Shown: positions 41,021 to 51,713 of the stretch, piece by piece
How the letters are laid out: every line of letters begins with the position of its first letter
How positions within the stretch are numbered: the first letter of the stretch is position 1
NCBI GenBank assembly: GCA_030734395.1
Contig: JAUZTG010000001.1
Coordinates: 53,375-117,374 of the forward strand
Direction: 5' to 3'
DNA length: 64,000 bases
Source: Sarocladium kiliense
Taxonomy: Eukaryota; Ascomycota; Sordariomycetes; Hypocreales; Sarocladiaceae
Notes under the pieces: generated by a model
Told to the model about the DNA's origin: nothing
Seen by the model: only the letters and a program-made list of their open reading frames with translations
Database searches by the model: none
Translations under genes and position numbers: made by a program

Positions 41021-42028
41021 TTAGGCCCTCGCACTTTTGCTTATGATCCGGAGTTGGCGACGACGGGCATTGATAAACCAGTTGGAGACTTGATACATTT
41101 GAAGCCCGGTCTGCCGCATAAGCTGCTGTTTCTCGTCCTCTGTTGGATAGGGGTGCTGGAGATGGGCAACAAGCCAAGCCTTAAGCCTGTCTGTTGTCTC
41201 CTTGGGCAGGTTTCCGCGGCGCTTGCGTTGCATCGTGCCGCCAACCAGGCCTACCGACCCCATTTCTCCACCGAAACGGCTATATTCCTCGCAATGCATG
41301 CGGTAAGGCGTGGCAGTGAATTGTGCCCTTTCGTAGGTAGTTGCAGAGGAGTGTCCAGAGGTAGGACAAGTAGTATAGTCTCTTCGGTACGAGCTTGATG
41401 GTTGCTCAGTAGTTGTCCTGGGGTGGGCTGGTGGTGGGGAACGGCTGTGATAGCCACTGGTAAGGTTGTCAAGACGGTAAGGCGAGTGACCGTCTTGTTC
41501 GAATGGTCGGATCGTTGGGGTCAGGCTGGGGACTATGTGCCTCAACTTCGAACTGTTGTTAACTTCACCCGAAGTGGCGTACATCCCCGATGAAGCTAGA
41601 CGTGCCTGGAAATCGCTGTAGTACCCATCAGGCCGTGGTACTGCTGGCGATGATCCCCGGCGGGGGTAGCTTGCTTTAGAAATGTGACAAAGGCGAGGAA
41701 CCTGTCTTGCACCTTCGGATTCTCTTAGGGCTTCTGCTGAGAGTCTCTTCCTCTTCTGGCCTTGTGGGACGCGAGTGTACCTAGGTAAAGTCTGGAGCTC
41801 AGGTGTTGACGAAACTGGTGAGGTAAGTAGCGTCTTGGGGCCTGACGACGATTTCGTCTGAGGTTTGCTCTTAAGAAGATGCTCCGGGACAAGCTCTCGG
41901 ATGGATGGCAGGGCGGTACGAGTATCCAGGCGGGGAAGTGAGGATGCTGAGGAACGAGTATAAAGCCATCGTGGTTCCAGGCGGAAAGAGGGGAGTGGAA
42001 GGTCAGGTGGAGTAGCGAGAGTTGACAT
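41021..42028 (-). CDS. TALE-class (KN) homeodomain transcription factor
   Basis: A single-exon 335-residue protein, ATG at 42026-42028. The N-terminal ~260 residues are Pro/Ser/Thr-rich and probably disordered (LPSIRELVPEHLL resembles the short motif near the start of fungal homeobox regulators). The homeodomain lies at about 268-328: RKRRGNLPKETTDRLKAWL, then HLQHPYPTEDEKQQL with the three-residue loop insertion of TALE proteins, and recognition helix VSNWFINARRRQL. The protein ends 8 residues after the homeodomain (IISKSARA). Fungal TALE proteins regulate development and conidiation. All DNA-contact residues (W-F-x-N-x-R) are present, so it looks functional, though the C-terminus may be cut short. 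Confidence 0.85.
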   Translation of the reverse strand: MSTLATPPDLPLPSFRLEPRWLYTRSSASSLPRLDTRTALPSIRELVPEHLLKSKPQTKSSSGPKTLLTSPVSSTPELQTLPRYTRVPQGQKRKRLSAEALRESEGARQVPRLCHISKASYPRRGSSPAVPRPDGYYSDFQARLASSGMYATSGEVNNSSKLRHIVPSLTPTIRPFEQDGHSPYRLDNLTSGYHSRSPPPAHPRTTTEQPSSSYRRDYTTCPTSGHSSATTYERAQFTATPYRMHCEEYSRFGGEMGSVGLVGGTMQRKRRGNLPKETTDRLKAWLVAHLQHPYPTEDEKQQLMRQTGLQMYQVSNWFINARRRQLRIISKSARA

Positions 42029-44544
42029 GTCTTTGGTGTTTCCGGATGGTGATATTATTGTAGTTCCAAGAGCGCAACTGGATGCTCCCTTGTGTTATTT
42101 AGTGTCCCAAGCCGGCCCAAGCATTCGTCGATGACGCGCCCTTCCGAGAGCATTCGCGAGCGAATGCTCTCTGTGTTACCAGCGGCTGGAAGATGTAGCC
42201 TCAAAGCTAGTATCGCGCTACATGAGCTTATTCGAAGCTTCTAAGGTCAATGCTTCTAAGGCCAAATAAAGACGCTCGGCGGCTCAAGGCAGAAGTTAGT
42301 GACCTAAATGGAGCTAACATAATTCCAAAGTCATTGAGGTCTCCCTTGGGGGAACTTCGACGTGATCCAATCATGGAGACTCGATCGAGACTCGTCACCG
42401 GAATGTCGGGTGCATTTCTCGATGACGCTGTTTGCGAGCCTCTGTACCAAGTATGCCGTCCGTCTGTTCAAGACCCGCAACTCACTCGGCTCTACTCGGT
42501 GACATCACTGTCTCACAACATCGGACGACTCTGTTTTGCAGCGGAATTTATTGGCATATCGACCCCTTCCTCCTATTGAGTTCGTCTGGACAGTAAGTTA
42601 AAGAGAGACTTGGCTCCAGAAATTGTCCTGCCGGGAACACCTGAATGTATACGGGCTCGCAGGGTGGATTACTGCTGAACCCTCCCATTGTAAGCTCGAA
42701 ACCACATCTATGCTTCTAGCCGAGTATTGCAAACAAGGCATAAAGGAGTAATACAGATATACTATTTGGCGAAAGAAGGAACTCGCATTAACCTAGAATG
42801 ACTGCCACTTGATGCATACGCGCCGCACTTTGGTCATCAATCCATACATAAGGTATGGTAAGCCCCAATGCTCCCAACTCGCAACTTCAATTAATAACAA
42901 ATTTCGACTGCAGTCTTTGAGCTTCATCAGAGCCAAATCAGCGGAAACCATGACCATCATCGCGAAAGATGCTAGTTGAATCCATGATTACGGATGGACT
43001 AGTTGACGCGGCCTCTTATCGTTCGTTGACCTTTTCGATCCCTGCCAGCTCAACTTGAGTCAAGATGGTTAGCAAAGCCACTTCGCTGGTGTGAGTGGTC
43101 GATAGTTATGTCTATTGTAGCCGTGAAAGACTTGAGTGTATACTCACCCAAAAGCGGATCTCAAGATTATAGGCTGTTTTGGCTGAGTATGCCCTGCAGA
43201 TACATCAAACAGATGGCATAGGAGGACAAGAGGTAGCTTTCGAAGCGACAGCGAGCTATAAGAGGGAGGCGAGATAGCCGGGGGTGCAGATCAGCGGAGC
43301 ACAATTTGCCTTATCCCAATATCCAGTAGTGGTGGCTGAACGCTAGAAAGCGGTCGAGAAACATTGTTGCTAGTTGAAGTAAGGGGTGTTGATCGTCATC
43401 TCGTTTCTAGCGAGCAAGATGCCCACGAGTGCTAGCTGCTCCGGTGCTTCGTATCACTCGCGGCTGCTCCGTGCGGCCGGTTGTATCCCAATCAGTGAGG
43501 TATTGTTACCGGAGCTGGTGTAAGCTTACTCAAAATACAAATCATCCTTCACGATGCGACAGTGTTAAGTGAGGGGTTGACTCAAATACTAGATTAGATA
43601 CCAGATACGGGCTTTTCCTCATCGAGAGCACCCCGTTTCCTGTGTTTCTTATATACAATCTTCAAACATCGCGAATTCCCACCCCATATTCACGCAGTCC
43701 GGTTCCGAGAAGGCGTGGCGCGGGGAATGATATCGCGAGTCTCGGATGCAGAGTGAATCGGGACACTGAGGAATATGGTGCTATAGTTTGTGGACAGCGC
43801 TGTATCGAAATTGGAGCTGTTATGGTCGACTTTTCGGCATCTGAGTATGGTGATTAGCATGGAATCTGAGGTCCGAGATCGGTTGAAAATGTGCCTTTCT
43901 GAGCAGTAGAAATTATGGTCATCGCATGGCAAAAATTGTTTCTCGCAAGTCATGCTACAGAGCGGAGTCAGTATACAACAACTTTGATAACCAGATATCC
44001 ATGGATAATGGGGAAACCTACCAGTACTGAGGAAAGCTTTCTCGCTTGTCATCCAAGTAAGCGTCATGCCATTCGCTCTCACGATCCCTCTCGCTTTGTC
44101 CTGGATTCTGGAGGGTGTCCTTCGTAGGAAAACTTGGGTTCCTTCGCTTTGAAGCGTCGGTAGCGGTGACTCTGGACGTGGACGTGTTGTACAAGATGTC
44201 ATCAGCGCGCTTTCGTTGGTGATCCATATTGTGCCGATGTCGGTGCTAGAGTGCTAATATCGGACCGTGAACATCAAGACTTATTTCGCAAGTAGGAGAG
44301 TGTCAAGCTCTAAACCAGAGTGACTCTGGCATTAGATAATCCAGAGGAGCCGGAGGCAAACGAGGAGCCACAGGTTGATTCTCTGTTGGAGTGATCGGGG
44401 GTGGGGGGAGCTGGGCGGCAGCACCAGAGTTAGATGCGGACGTGCAAAAAGCAGTTACTGACAGATCTTCAGAATGTGAATCCCACTAAATAGAGTGAAT
44501 GCTTTCACTGAAGAGCTAAGTTAACCATTTTGGTGCAGGCATTT
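42029..44544. other. Gene-poor stretch, AT-richer than its neighbours
   Basis: The first ~200 bases are the probable promoter of the TALE gene. A palindromic GCATTCGCGAGCGAATGC sits at about 42154-42171. Two overlapping minus frames at 43690-44227 (MTSCTTRPRPESPLPTLQSE; MDHQRKRADDILYNTSTSRV) look partly natural, but neither has a domain. Nothing else is supported. Confidence 0.4.
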
Positions 44545-45040
44545 CCTTTTACATCTCTTCATCCCTTCATTGAGTGCGCTACGCTGAGAAGCATGTAGCA
44601 TACATGTCGCACATGCCGCGCTGTGCAGGGGTGGCCTTCAAACTCTACGCTCTGTGGCGACTCATTGTGGGGCGGGTAAAACTGAACACACCGACTGAAC
44701 ACACCGTGCGTGATGCTCCGGAGCAACCGCTAATGAAACGTCAGGAAAACATCCCCTCCTGTCGTGCGGTTTACCCGAACCCACATGTTGAGCTCTTGGG
44801 CAAAACCTTGTTTGTTGTCACGACAAAACTCTATAAGGTCAGCACTGGCGGCTACAGTGATAGGGGGGAGACCAGTCTCTGGACGATACACCTTTCGACC
44901 CCAAACTGAGGTCTCCCAATCGCTGTCTCCGCAGCAGTGTCACCCCGGATGAGACCCCATATTTCATTTTACATACCAGCACACTCGCTTTACCTCAACA
45001 TCACATACCATCTCGTCATTTATTCTCATCCATCTCGTCT
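44545..45040 (+). repeat. Arm 2 of the ~400-bp dispersed inverted repeat
   Basis: Collinear with the minus strand of 36845-37240 and carrying an insertion at about 44838-44920. The two arms lie about 7.3 kb apart in opposite orientation and flank the second Zn2Cys6 gene, LINE scraps and the TALE gene. Confidence 0.65.
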
Positions 45041-45594
45041 GCTCCCTAGCATCACTATGGCAATATGTAGTGGGGTTGGTGAAGCTATTACCACAAGCGG
45101 AGAGGTGTAATGGGGCATCTCGGAGGTAGGTCACCGGAATCACAAGAACGCCTTAGATCATTAGATGCAAAAGGGTGCGGCCGCGAAGACGACAGTTTAG
45201 ATAACAAGACAATACCAGGATAAGACACTAATTGCAGCTGTCTTCCTACTGTGTTACTCGCATGTCTCTTGTCTCGACTGGGTTCGTCCACCGTTTTGTT
45301 GTCCCTTGCTGCACCTAGAACAAGGAAAGTACCGTGTATTAGCCACGGCAGCTCTCTGATACCATTTCTGACATTGTGGGTCCAAGTCGGACTGAAAACG
45401 CCGCGTGTGCCAAAGAAAGTCTCAGAACATTCCGCATGTTTCCTATCGCATTCGTTCCTTACGGACTTATATGAGACCATTGATTTACCATGGATGATGC
45501 ATAATTTCAGAAGGACAGGCCGGTTGGGTACTTAAGCGGTGATCCGCACAATAGCACTTACATCTATCCTTTGCAACTCATCATTTAGGCAACA
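45041..45594. other. Intergenic, no supported gene
   Basis: A minus frame at 45088-45480 is open but without domain or good composition. A TATA-like or promoter element cannot be assigned with confidence. Confidence 0.35.
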
Positions 45595-46388
45595 ATGTGG
45601 TCGACGATGGATCCTTGTCAGGTCCTGACAAATCGCAGTGAGACTGCAACATCGGATATGGAGGAAAGCCACATTTCATTGTATTTTGATATCTATTTCG
45701 TGGCCCACAAGACAAAATACTACTTATCAGTCGTTGTCGGCCTCGCAGCTGCAGCGGCACCTGTTCTCGCAAAGTCTACGCCGAAGAAAGAGCATGAGAG
45801 ACGGTCCTCTACATCTTCGAAGCAAGTGGAAGGCTCTGCATCCGAAAGACGCAGGCACGATGACCGGAAATTCCGGGGGCATCGCAGATCACCCCATTTA
45901 CCACTTTCCAGTCAGATATTCCAAACGACGACGGCAAACAGCATCGGACCTAAACTTTCCTCAACGGTTTGGCGGAAGCTTGCCTTGGAGATCATTCCAG
46001 AAGAATAAATACGGACATTCCACTAAGCGGGTTGATTTTGGCCTAGAAGTTGGTGCGGACTATGTCTTCCCCAAGGTACGGGCCGACGGGGATGATCGGA
46101 TCGCGCACTCCGTGCTACCACGACAAAAACCCTGAGACACGGCGCGTCAACTTTTATAGGGCTCCCGGGTACGAAGCACAATCGATTTACATTGAGAACG
46201 ACAGCCAAAGTAAACAAAGAACACGAGGAGGGTTTTGGCATAAGCTCGAGGACCAGCGCCGCGAGATGGGAGAGATCTTGGATCAGATGGACCAGGGGAC
46301 CCAAAGGATGATGGGAACTGGAGGAGTGGGAGAAGATGGAGAAACGGAGGAAGGAGGCTACTGGACGTGTTTGATCACAGCCTGCTAG
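45595..46388 (+). CDS. Hypothetical gene, structure unresolved
   Basis: A frame from ATG 45595 encodes a hydrophobic segment (YYLSVVVGLAAAAAPVLA) followed by a basic Ser/Lys-rich region (KSTPKKEHERRSSTSSKQVE) and stops at 46008. A second frame, 46050-46388, is Arg/Glu-rich and helical (QRREMGEILDQMDQGTQRMM). They may be two exons of one small membrane-anchored protein, but no convincing splice pair joins them, and the overlapping frame 45638-46135 is also open. The family is not recognised. Confidence 0.3.
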
Positions 46389-47254
46389 CAGCCACAAACT
46401 TCCGCAGCTCGTAGTTTGCCCAAAGTTTGACCGCAGCGACTCCAGGGTCGACGGCTGGATCGAAAGAGCGGCAAGCGCCTCGTGGCGAGGATCACCCACT
46501 TGACTAGAATAGTCATCGCCTTTCTAGAGGCAGCGCCGAGTACTCTAATCTACTCTACTCTCCTCTACTCTGATAAGGAGCGAGGCGTTATAGGTACTTA
46601 CAACGTCATAGGAGCTTACGGCACGAACGACACCCTTAGACTCTCGGAACACAGCTGCTTCCACATTTTCCCCTGATGAGGACTCTGGTCCCGAAGACGA
46701 AGATATGGAGGACGTATATGAAGTTGACGGTATCGGAATTCCCTACCGATCTTTCGAAATGACTTCCAACCATCGCACCTGGGGGGCGATTGCCCTCACA
46801 AGCTCTGACAAGATTATCGCCATTCGTGCTGATAACAAACAGGTGTGGCGGGTTATCATGCTTGATGGCAATGACCATGCTTCCGAGAAATCAAGTATGA
46901 GAAGGTCGAAAGTCCACGAGACGTTTCGCGCTTATACTGCATCGCGGATGCCTCCTTCGGTTAGTTGCGCAGTGAAAGTACCTTATAAGTTGAGAGACAG
47001 TAGCAGTCATGAATTGAAAACACACGTAACTAATTCTCAATGTTGCCTTAAGCGTTCTTCGACTTGGCAATCCCGTGTGCATGTAACAGGAGTGTATTGT
47101 CTTGTGATGGTGCTAAATGCCCCTCGCTCCTTACACAACCCACGTACGGATAACAATGAAGATGAAGGACATTTTATGGTGACTTGATGTCGATATTCCT
47201 CATCGTCTATAGGTGGCTTCTCAGGCCACTACACAACACTCAGCTGCCAATCTT
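46389..47254. other. Intergenic with one coding-like fragment
   Basis: The plus frame around 46705-46900 (YEVDGIGIPYRSFEMTSNHR, then WGAIALTSSDKIIAIRADNK) has natural composition and may be a lost exon; it is followed by noise. A CTACTCT-type simple repeat lies at 46538-46570. Confidence 0.35.
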
Positions 47255-47677
47255 TCAACACGAGTTCTTCTCCCATGGGGTCTGCCCGTTGTAACACTTG
47301 GTAATGTCCAGTGTAGTTCCAATCTTCTTGCAGCCTTGGATTCTGAAGCTCCTTGTCCGAGCCTTCTTATCGTTGCCCTTCTTGTCTTCCCAGATCGAGG
47401 GCCAGGACTTATCTGAAGATCCAAGCAGGTCCCCTTTGCATCCTGCTTTGCTGTGCAACGTGATGCTGCAGCGAGTCCATGGCATGGTGCAATAGACAAG
47501 GGAGTTAACCTTGCCGGCGGTTTCATCCGGAATGTCATAGCAGCCGGTATCGCCCGTAGCGCTATAAAAGGTGCGTCGCTTGCCACAAAATCCGTTCTTC
47601 GTCATTGCGGTGAAATGCCAGGCATTTGCAAGTGAGAAGGCGGTGAATAACGCCACAAGAAAACGTAGAGTATGCAT
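47255..47677 (-). CDS. Small secreted eight-cysteine protein, effector-like
   Basis: I start at the ATG at 47675-47677 (140 residues), because it is immediately followed by a textbook signal peptide (MHTLRFLVALFTAFSLANA, cleavage likely before WHF); the open frame upstream would bury it. The mature ~121 residues contain eight Cys, enough for four disulfides, and a repeated Cys-aromatic pattern (GDTGCYDI, SKAGCKGDL) reminiscent of beta-gamma-crystallin-like secreted proteins. Lys and Trp are frequent. No catalytic motif is seen. Small secreted Cys-rich proteins on Fusarium accessory chromosomes often act as host-interaction effectors, so that role is possible but unproven. The gene appears intact. 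Confidence 0.7.
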   Translation of the reverse strand: MHTLRFLVALFTAFSLANAWHFTAMTKNGFCGKRRTFYSATGDTGCYDIPDETAGKVNSLVYCTMPWTRCSITLHSKAGCKGDLLGSSDKSWPSIWEDKKGNDKKARTRSFRIQGCKKIGTTLDITKCYNGQTPWEKNSC

Positions 47678-48302
47678 TGTCGAATGGAGAGCAAGTCTCG
47701 AAGAGATATCGAAGAGTGAGATTAGAAATACTTCCTGAGAAACAAGTGAGGAATGAAGACAACTGTATCTGAGGAAAGGGCCACTCATTTGAAACCACCA
47801 TTCTTATAGTCGGATTTATCGATGAGGGGAATCAATCCCGGCCAAAATATCCCCCCGAAACGGACTGCTTTTGAACCGACCAGCTGTCAGCCTATCCACC
47901 TACCTAAGTCACATCTGACAGAAAAGAATGAAGATCCAAACCCCTTGTAATCTCGAACAGGTCGGCTTTGCTGTGGATATAAAGGTTAGAGTCAGCCAGT
48001 GACTGATCTCTGTTTCAACAAGGGCCCTTATAAATAGAGCATACAATAGCGAATCACTATAAGCCCTTGGTTGACAAGTCTCCACTCTCGCCTCGAACTT
48101 TTCAAGATCATCGGCTAGGAGTCTCCATATATTGTCGTCGTAATTGGCAGGTGCGAGACGGCAAATTGCCGAGACCCCCCAAGCTGAAATATACTTTGCG
48201 TAAGCTCAGACTTGCGTTAAGCCGACCAGCTGTCAGACTCCGCCTATGTCAATCAACCTATCTCTTTTTGGTGAGACGGTATTTGAAGAAGACTAGCTTC
48301 AC
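47678..48302. other. Promoter side of the secreted-protein gene; two similar 15-bp motifs
   Basis: Contains ACCGACCAGCTGTCAG at about 47876 and GCCGACCAGCTGTCAG at about 48224, a 15-base direct repeat (CCGACCAGCTGTCAG) 348 bp apart. ATAAATAG at about 48032 could be a TATA element. No gene is supported. Confidence 0.4.
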
Positions 48303-48895
48303 CTACTCCGTCTGCTGTCGCTCCTGCAGAAACTCGTGGTCAAGCAAAGCTTTGACACCGGGCTTTGAGACGGCTGTAGTGAACATATCGATAGCTTTGT
48401 GCGACCAACGATCGGGATGAGAGAAACCAATGATCGCAGAGTCCGATTTCTCCTTGTCCATCAGCTTCATCCTCAAACGACTGAACGACTCTATGAGTTT
48501 CCTGCCATCACCATCTCGTCGGCAGCTTTCGTGATTGTCGCCTATGATGAGGTCACTAATAACCTTGGGCACTGCGGCGTTTCCTAATACTTCCGTAACA
48601 GGTTGCGGGTTGCCTGCCATGCTGTTTGAAAGAAGACAGCCAATAATGTGATAGGGTCTTTGCTGTTGTTCGTAGTCGCGGCGAACTGTTTCTGGTGTTG
48701 GTTGAAGGAGCAACCTCAAGGATGCACAGCCTCGTTGCTGGTCACTCTGCTGGCCCTCAGGTGATACAACTCTGTATGATCTAGGGTCTTTCTGAAGGTC
48801 CAGCTGACTCTCCGCCAGTTCTGTGAGCCAACGGCCTCGCATGGTAGTAGCATGCTCATCTGAAACTGAAGTTGGGAGTTGTTTGACTGGATGCT
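48303..48895 (-). CDS. Hypothetical protein, 3' exon
   Basis: The minus frame is open from a possible CTAG acceptor near 48896 to the stop at 48303. It reads HPVKQLPTSVSDEH, then RWLTELAESQLDLQKDPRSY, PYHIIGCLLSNSM, VPKVISDLIIGDNHESC and IIGFSHPDRWSHKAIDMFTT. Composition is that of a folded soluble protein and it looks conserved, but I do not recognise the family. Upstream coding sequence (48896-49015, QLQFQMSMLL) is in another frame and may be a further exon or a frameshifted part. Confidence 0.45.
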
Positions 48896-49393
48896 AGCTA
48901 TGCTAGGTGAAACTGGACTTTGGAGTGAGACCCCTTCAAAGGCCAGATGAATGTGTGGGCAAACAAGTGGTTGGAGATAAATTGCAGATTCCAGACTCTC
49001 TGATTTCATATTCAACTGTGGCTACTCCTGGGAGTTCGACGGCCAATCTACATGCAGCCTGTGCCTTAGGTCAATCGAAAAGCATGGTGAGTAACGTTGC
49101 CTTCATGGTTGAGGCTCACATTGTTTTCTGGATGCTTAGCCTGGCCGTAATAGAAGCAATCCTATCTCAGCTAAGCGACCGTGCTTTCTGGTCACTTGCC
49201 TAATACGCTATAAGCTGTACCCATGGCACAGGTGAGGCCAGCAAAGGATCTAGCTTGCTCGCTCTGGCATCTACTAGACAGCTAGCAAGCAGTATTGGGC
49301 TGTGTGACGATGAACTCGAGACTAGAACCCCATTCGCTGCATAGTTTTATACATTTCACACACTTGATATGTGTCAGGCGAAAATCATGACCA
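48896..49393. other. Intergenic, no supported gene
   Basis: Short frames only. A plus frame at 48907-49203 has a hydrophobic stretch (IVFWMLSLAVIEAILSQL) but no other support. Confidence 0.35.
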
Positions 49394-49900
49394 TTACCAA
49401 CGGGCCTTGGTCTTGTGCGCAGTCAACGCTCTGAATGGACAGGAACGTGGGAAGTATTGCATGCTCCAGTCTCGAGGCATTCGTAACGAATCTGGCCACC
49501 CATTCTCGGGTACATATCTCACTGCTTCCAATCCACGCTCAGAGCAGTAGGGGTCGAAGGGGCTATTGGAGTCTATTGAATTAGTCGAATCCTGTGATCA
49601 GTCGAGTACTGAACTTACGGTTTCACCTGCATCCAGGTGACGACACTCGGCCATGGCATTCTCCACTTCTTCTATCAGCACAAGTGTGTGCTGGTTTGCG
49701 TTCCAGAGCTTCTCATCTGCCTCACTCACAGTTGCAAGGAGCTGGCGGGTTCCACTCTCAATAGAATCCACAATGCACTTGTATGAGGTGTCAACCTAAC
49801 TTAAATTAGTTTCTGTGGTAATCTTTCTCCATGACACTTACATTTTGAGGCTCATAACCGGTTAAATCGAAGGTCGCGGGGCTGATCAGATTGAACAACC
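49394..49900 (-). pseudogene. Hypothetical gene with one intron and an in-frame stop
   Basis: Minus-strand exon 49842-49900 (FNLISPATFDLTGYEPQN, after a CTTTAG acceptor) joins in phase through a 46-nt intron (GTAAGTGTC...GTTAG) to an exon running 49795-49394. That exon reads SYKCIVDSIESGTRQLLATV, EEVENAMAECRHLDAGE and, after one in-frame TGA at 49598-49600, SNSPFDPYCSERGLEA to a natural stop (TKARW). The TGA sits beside a GTAAGTT donor-like sequence, so an intron is an alternative, but the downstream phase fits read-through better. The pieces are individually short, so this gene is easy to miss. Upstream exons are not located and the family is not recognised. Confidence 0.45.
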
Positions 49901-50331
49901 CTAAAGTCTACTCGGACAGAAGAGACGCGAGGCAATTCCGCGTTGCAACGCGTACAGAGTCGACTGAAACATAATAATCTGACTTGTAAACGGTAAAACA
50001 TTGAGGGACAAGCTCGTTTGGTTGAGTCGTAAACCTGTTGCAGAGCGTCGCGCGTGGCTGTGGAATGCTACGGGTGTTTTGGCAGACGCATCGAGTGATA
50101 TCATCGCCTAGGAACTACCTACGTAACCCTTCCCAGGACACCATCGATGTACCCGGCGATCGATGATTAAATCGATCGATTGACAGGCTGGATTAATTGA
50201 TCGAAATCAATATCGATCGATTGAGAGGCTGGATCGATCGATCGAAACCGAAAACAAATCGATTAGCCGAATCGATTCCGAAGCCTGCCTATTGCATAGA
50301 TCGCCAAGGTTAATACCTTGCAGCTGTCATT
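49901..50331. other. Intergenic with CGAT-rich tandem repeat
   Basis: Contains a two-copy 41-bp repeat (50171-50252) and is otherwise featureless. Its right end is the upstream region of the velvet-like gene. Confidence 0.45.
50171..50252 (+). repeat. 41-bp tandem duplication rich in ATCGAT
   Basis: Unit 1 (50171-50211) and unit 2 (50212-50252) both begin ATCGATCGATTGA, followed by AGGCTGGAT and TGATCGAAA/CGATCGAAA. Most differences read as T or A in unit 1 against C or G in unit 2. The units contain self-complementary ATCGAT and CGATCG. Confidence 0.7.
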
Positions 50332-50788
50332 ATGCTCCAGTTTATTATCTCCTGTCAGTCGCCGGCCGAGTGCAAGGTGGGCCAGGAAATCAGCATCGAT
50401 GCTGAGCACACCAACTCGGACCTCCAGGCTAGCCACCTCTACATGGCCAACCTTGATATCATGGGTTCTGATGGCAAGGAAAACGGCAAGGCATGTAGGC
50501 CACAAACCTGCTCGGCCATACAGACTCCCCCCGCGGGCAAGCCTAATAAGCTTAGCTTCTCATTCCGCGGCATTACTGTTCAACAGGAGGGGGCATGGAC
50601 TTTCCGTATTTCTCTTCACTCTAGGAAGGATCATCTCGGTAACGACTTCAGTTACATGGGTGACGTTCATACCCGACAAGTCACCGTGACGAAGGAAATG
50701 CATGGTGAGTATCCTCTCGCCTCGGTCATGTGCCATTTGGTGTCCAAGGACTGACAGCCTGAAAGACGGGACCACGGAGTGCGGCTAG
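50332..50788 (+). CDS. Small velvet-like protein
   Basis: Exon 1 50332-50704 and a short exon 2 50766-50788, joined by a 61-nt intron (GTGAGT, CTGAC branch motif, AAG end of a CCTGAAAG acceptor), give about 131 residues ending HDGTTECG. The second half (KLSFSFRGITVQQEGAWTFR, then TRQVTVTKE) follows the beta-strand order of the fungal velvet DNA-binding domain (F-x-F-P-x-L-x-V-x-x-E-G-x-[FY]-R-[LI]). The N-terminal half (QFIISCQSPAECKVGQEISI) is divergent. Core velvet proteins (VeA, VelB, VosA) link light, development and secondary metabolism. This one is far shorter and would be a minimal or degenerate form. The acceptor is less certain than the donor. Confidence 0.4.
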
Positions 50789-51713
50789 GTACGCAGTCTG
50801 TGAACCTTACTAGCGGAACCACATCGCTGGGAGTCAGCAGGGTGGGGAATCTATCTACATCTATCTACCACCACCCAAGGTAGATAGATGAAGATGCTTA
50901 GTCATAAAACGAAATGTAGATAGATAGAGGTAGGCTACATGTAGATATAGATAGATGCATCTAACTACCACTCTACATACAATATGCACTAGCCACTAAG
51001 TAACATAAATGGGCAAAACGTTTTAAACGGTCGAATATTCCCCCAAACGTTTGAACGGTTCAAAAAAGTTGCAAACGGTTAAACGAACGAATAAACGATT
51101 GAAACGAACGAACGAACGATTTACGATGGTGAGAAATATCCACCGCGCCTGCTCTTATCGGATATATCGAATCGAATGCGAAGAGGAGGCGTTCGAAGCG
51201 AATGGAGCCTGTGATGATTCGAAACGAATCGTGCTTGCCTTACGTAGAATCGCTTCGAATCGAATGAGCTGCCTGTAGATTCGCCATCTATCGAATTGCC
51301 GCTTCAGCTGCATATTGTACTTAGGTTTCGATATCTTGTCGCATAAGGCACAGTCATAGACAGGCATGATTACCTTGCAGACGGACGTGGCGACCGCTCT
51401 TTGCGATGAGATACATTTCGCGATGGGAACTTGCAAGTAGTGCAATTGAGGCCTGTAGAGTTCCCAAAACGGAGCATACGTGCGTATGAAAAAAATTGTC
51501 TTTATTCTGTTCCGACTCTGCCTTATTCGTCATGATGCTTAAGTGAAGCAAGTGCTTCAACCCACTGGCCATCACTTAGATTAGGCAAAGGTAGCGAGGC
51601 AGTGTAAATGCCAGCAGCACTCCACGACCGGATGCATTGGGCCATCTCCACTATACTCCTCCTTAATCGGTTCCTCAGCATTTCGACACTGACAGATCTT
51701 CGGCACCAAGTTA
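50789..51713. other. Simple-repeat-rich stretch, no gene seen
   Basis: Successive blocks: TAGA/TCTA-rich inverted repeats (about 50850-50990), an AACG/ACGA-rich block (about 51015-51115), and TCGAATCGAATG-type direct and inverted repeats (about 51165-51270). These blocks account for all the open frames. Confidence 0.55.
50850..51275 (+). repeat. Cluster of three self-complementary simple-repeat blocks
   Basis: CTACATCTATCTACC is followed by GGTAGATAGATG (a hairpin) and further GTAGATAGATAG runs. Then AAACGTTTGAACGGTT and GAACGAACGAACGA. Then ATCGAATCGAATGCG and, later, CGCTTCGAATCGAATGAG. Each block uses a different short word. Confidence 0.55.

Noticed and set aside
50171..51275. CRISPR-like or satellite array
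   Set aside because: No regular repeat-spacer spacing; units differ between blocks and only two copies are regular.
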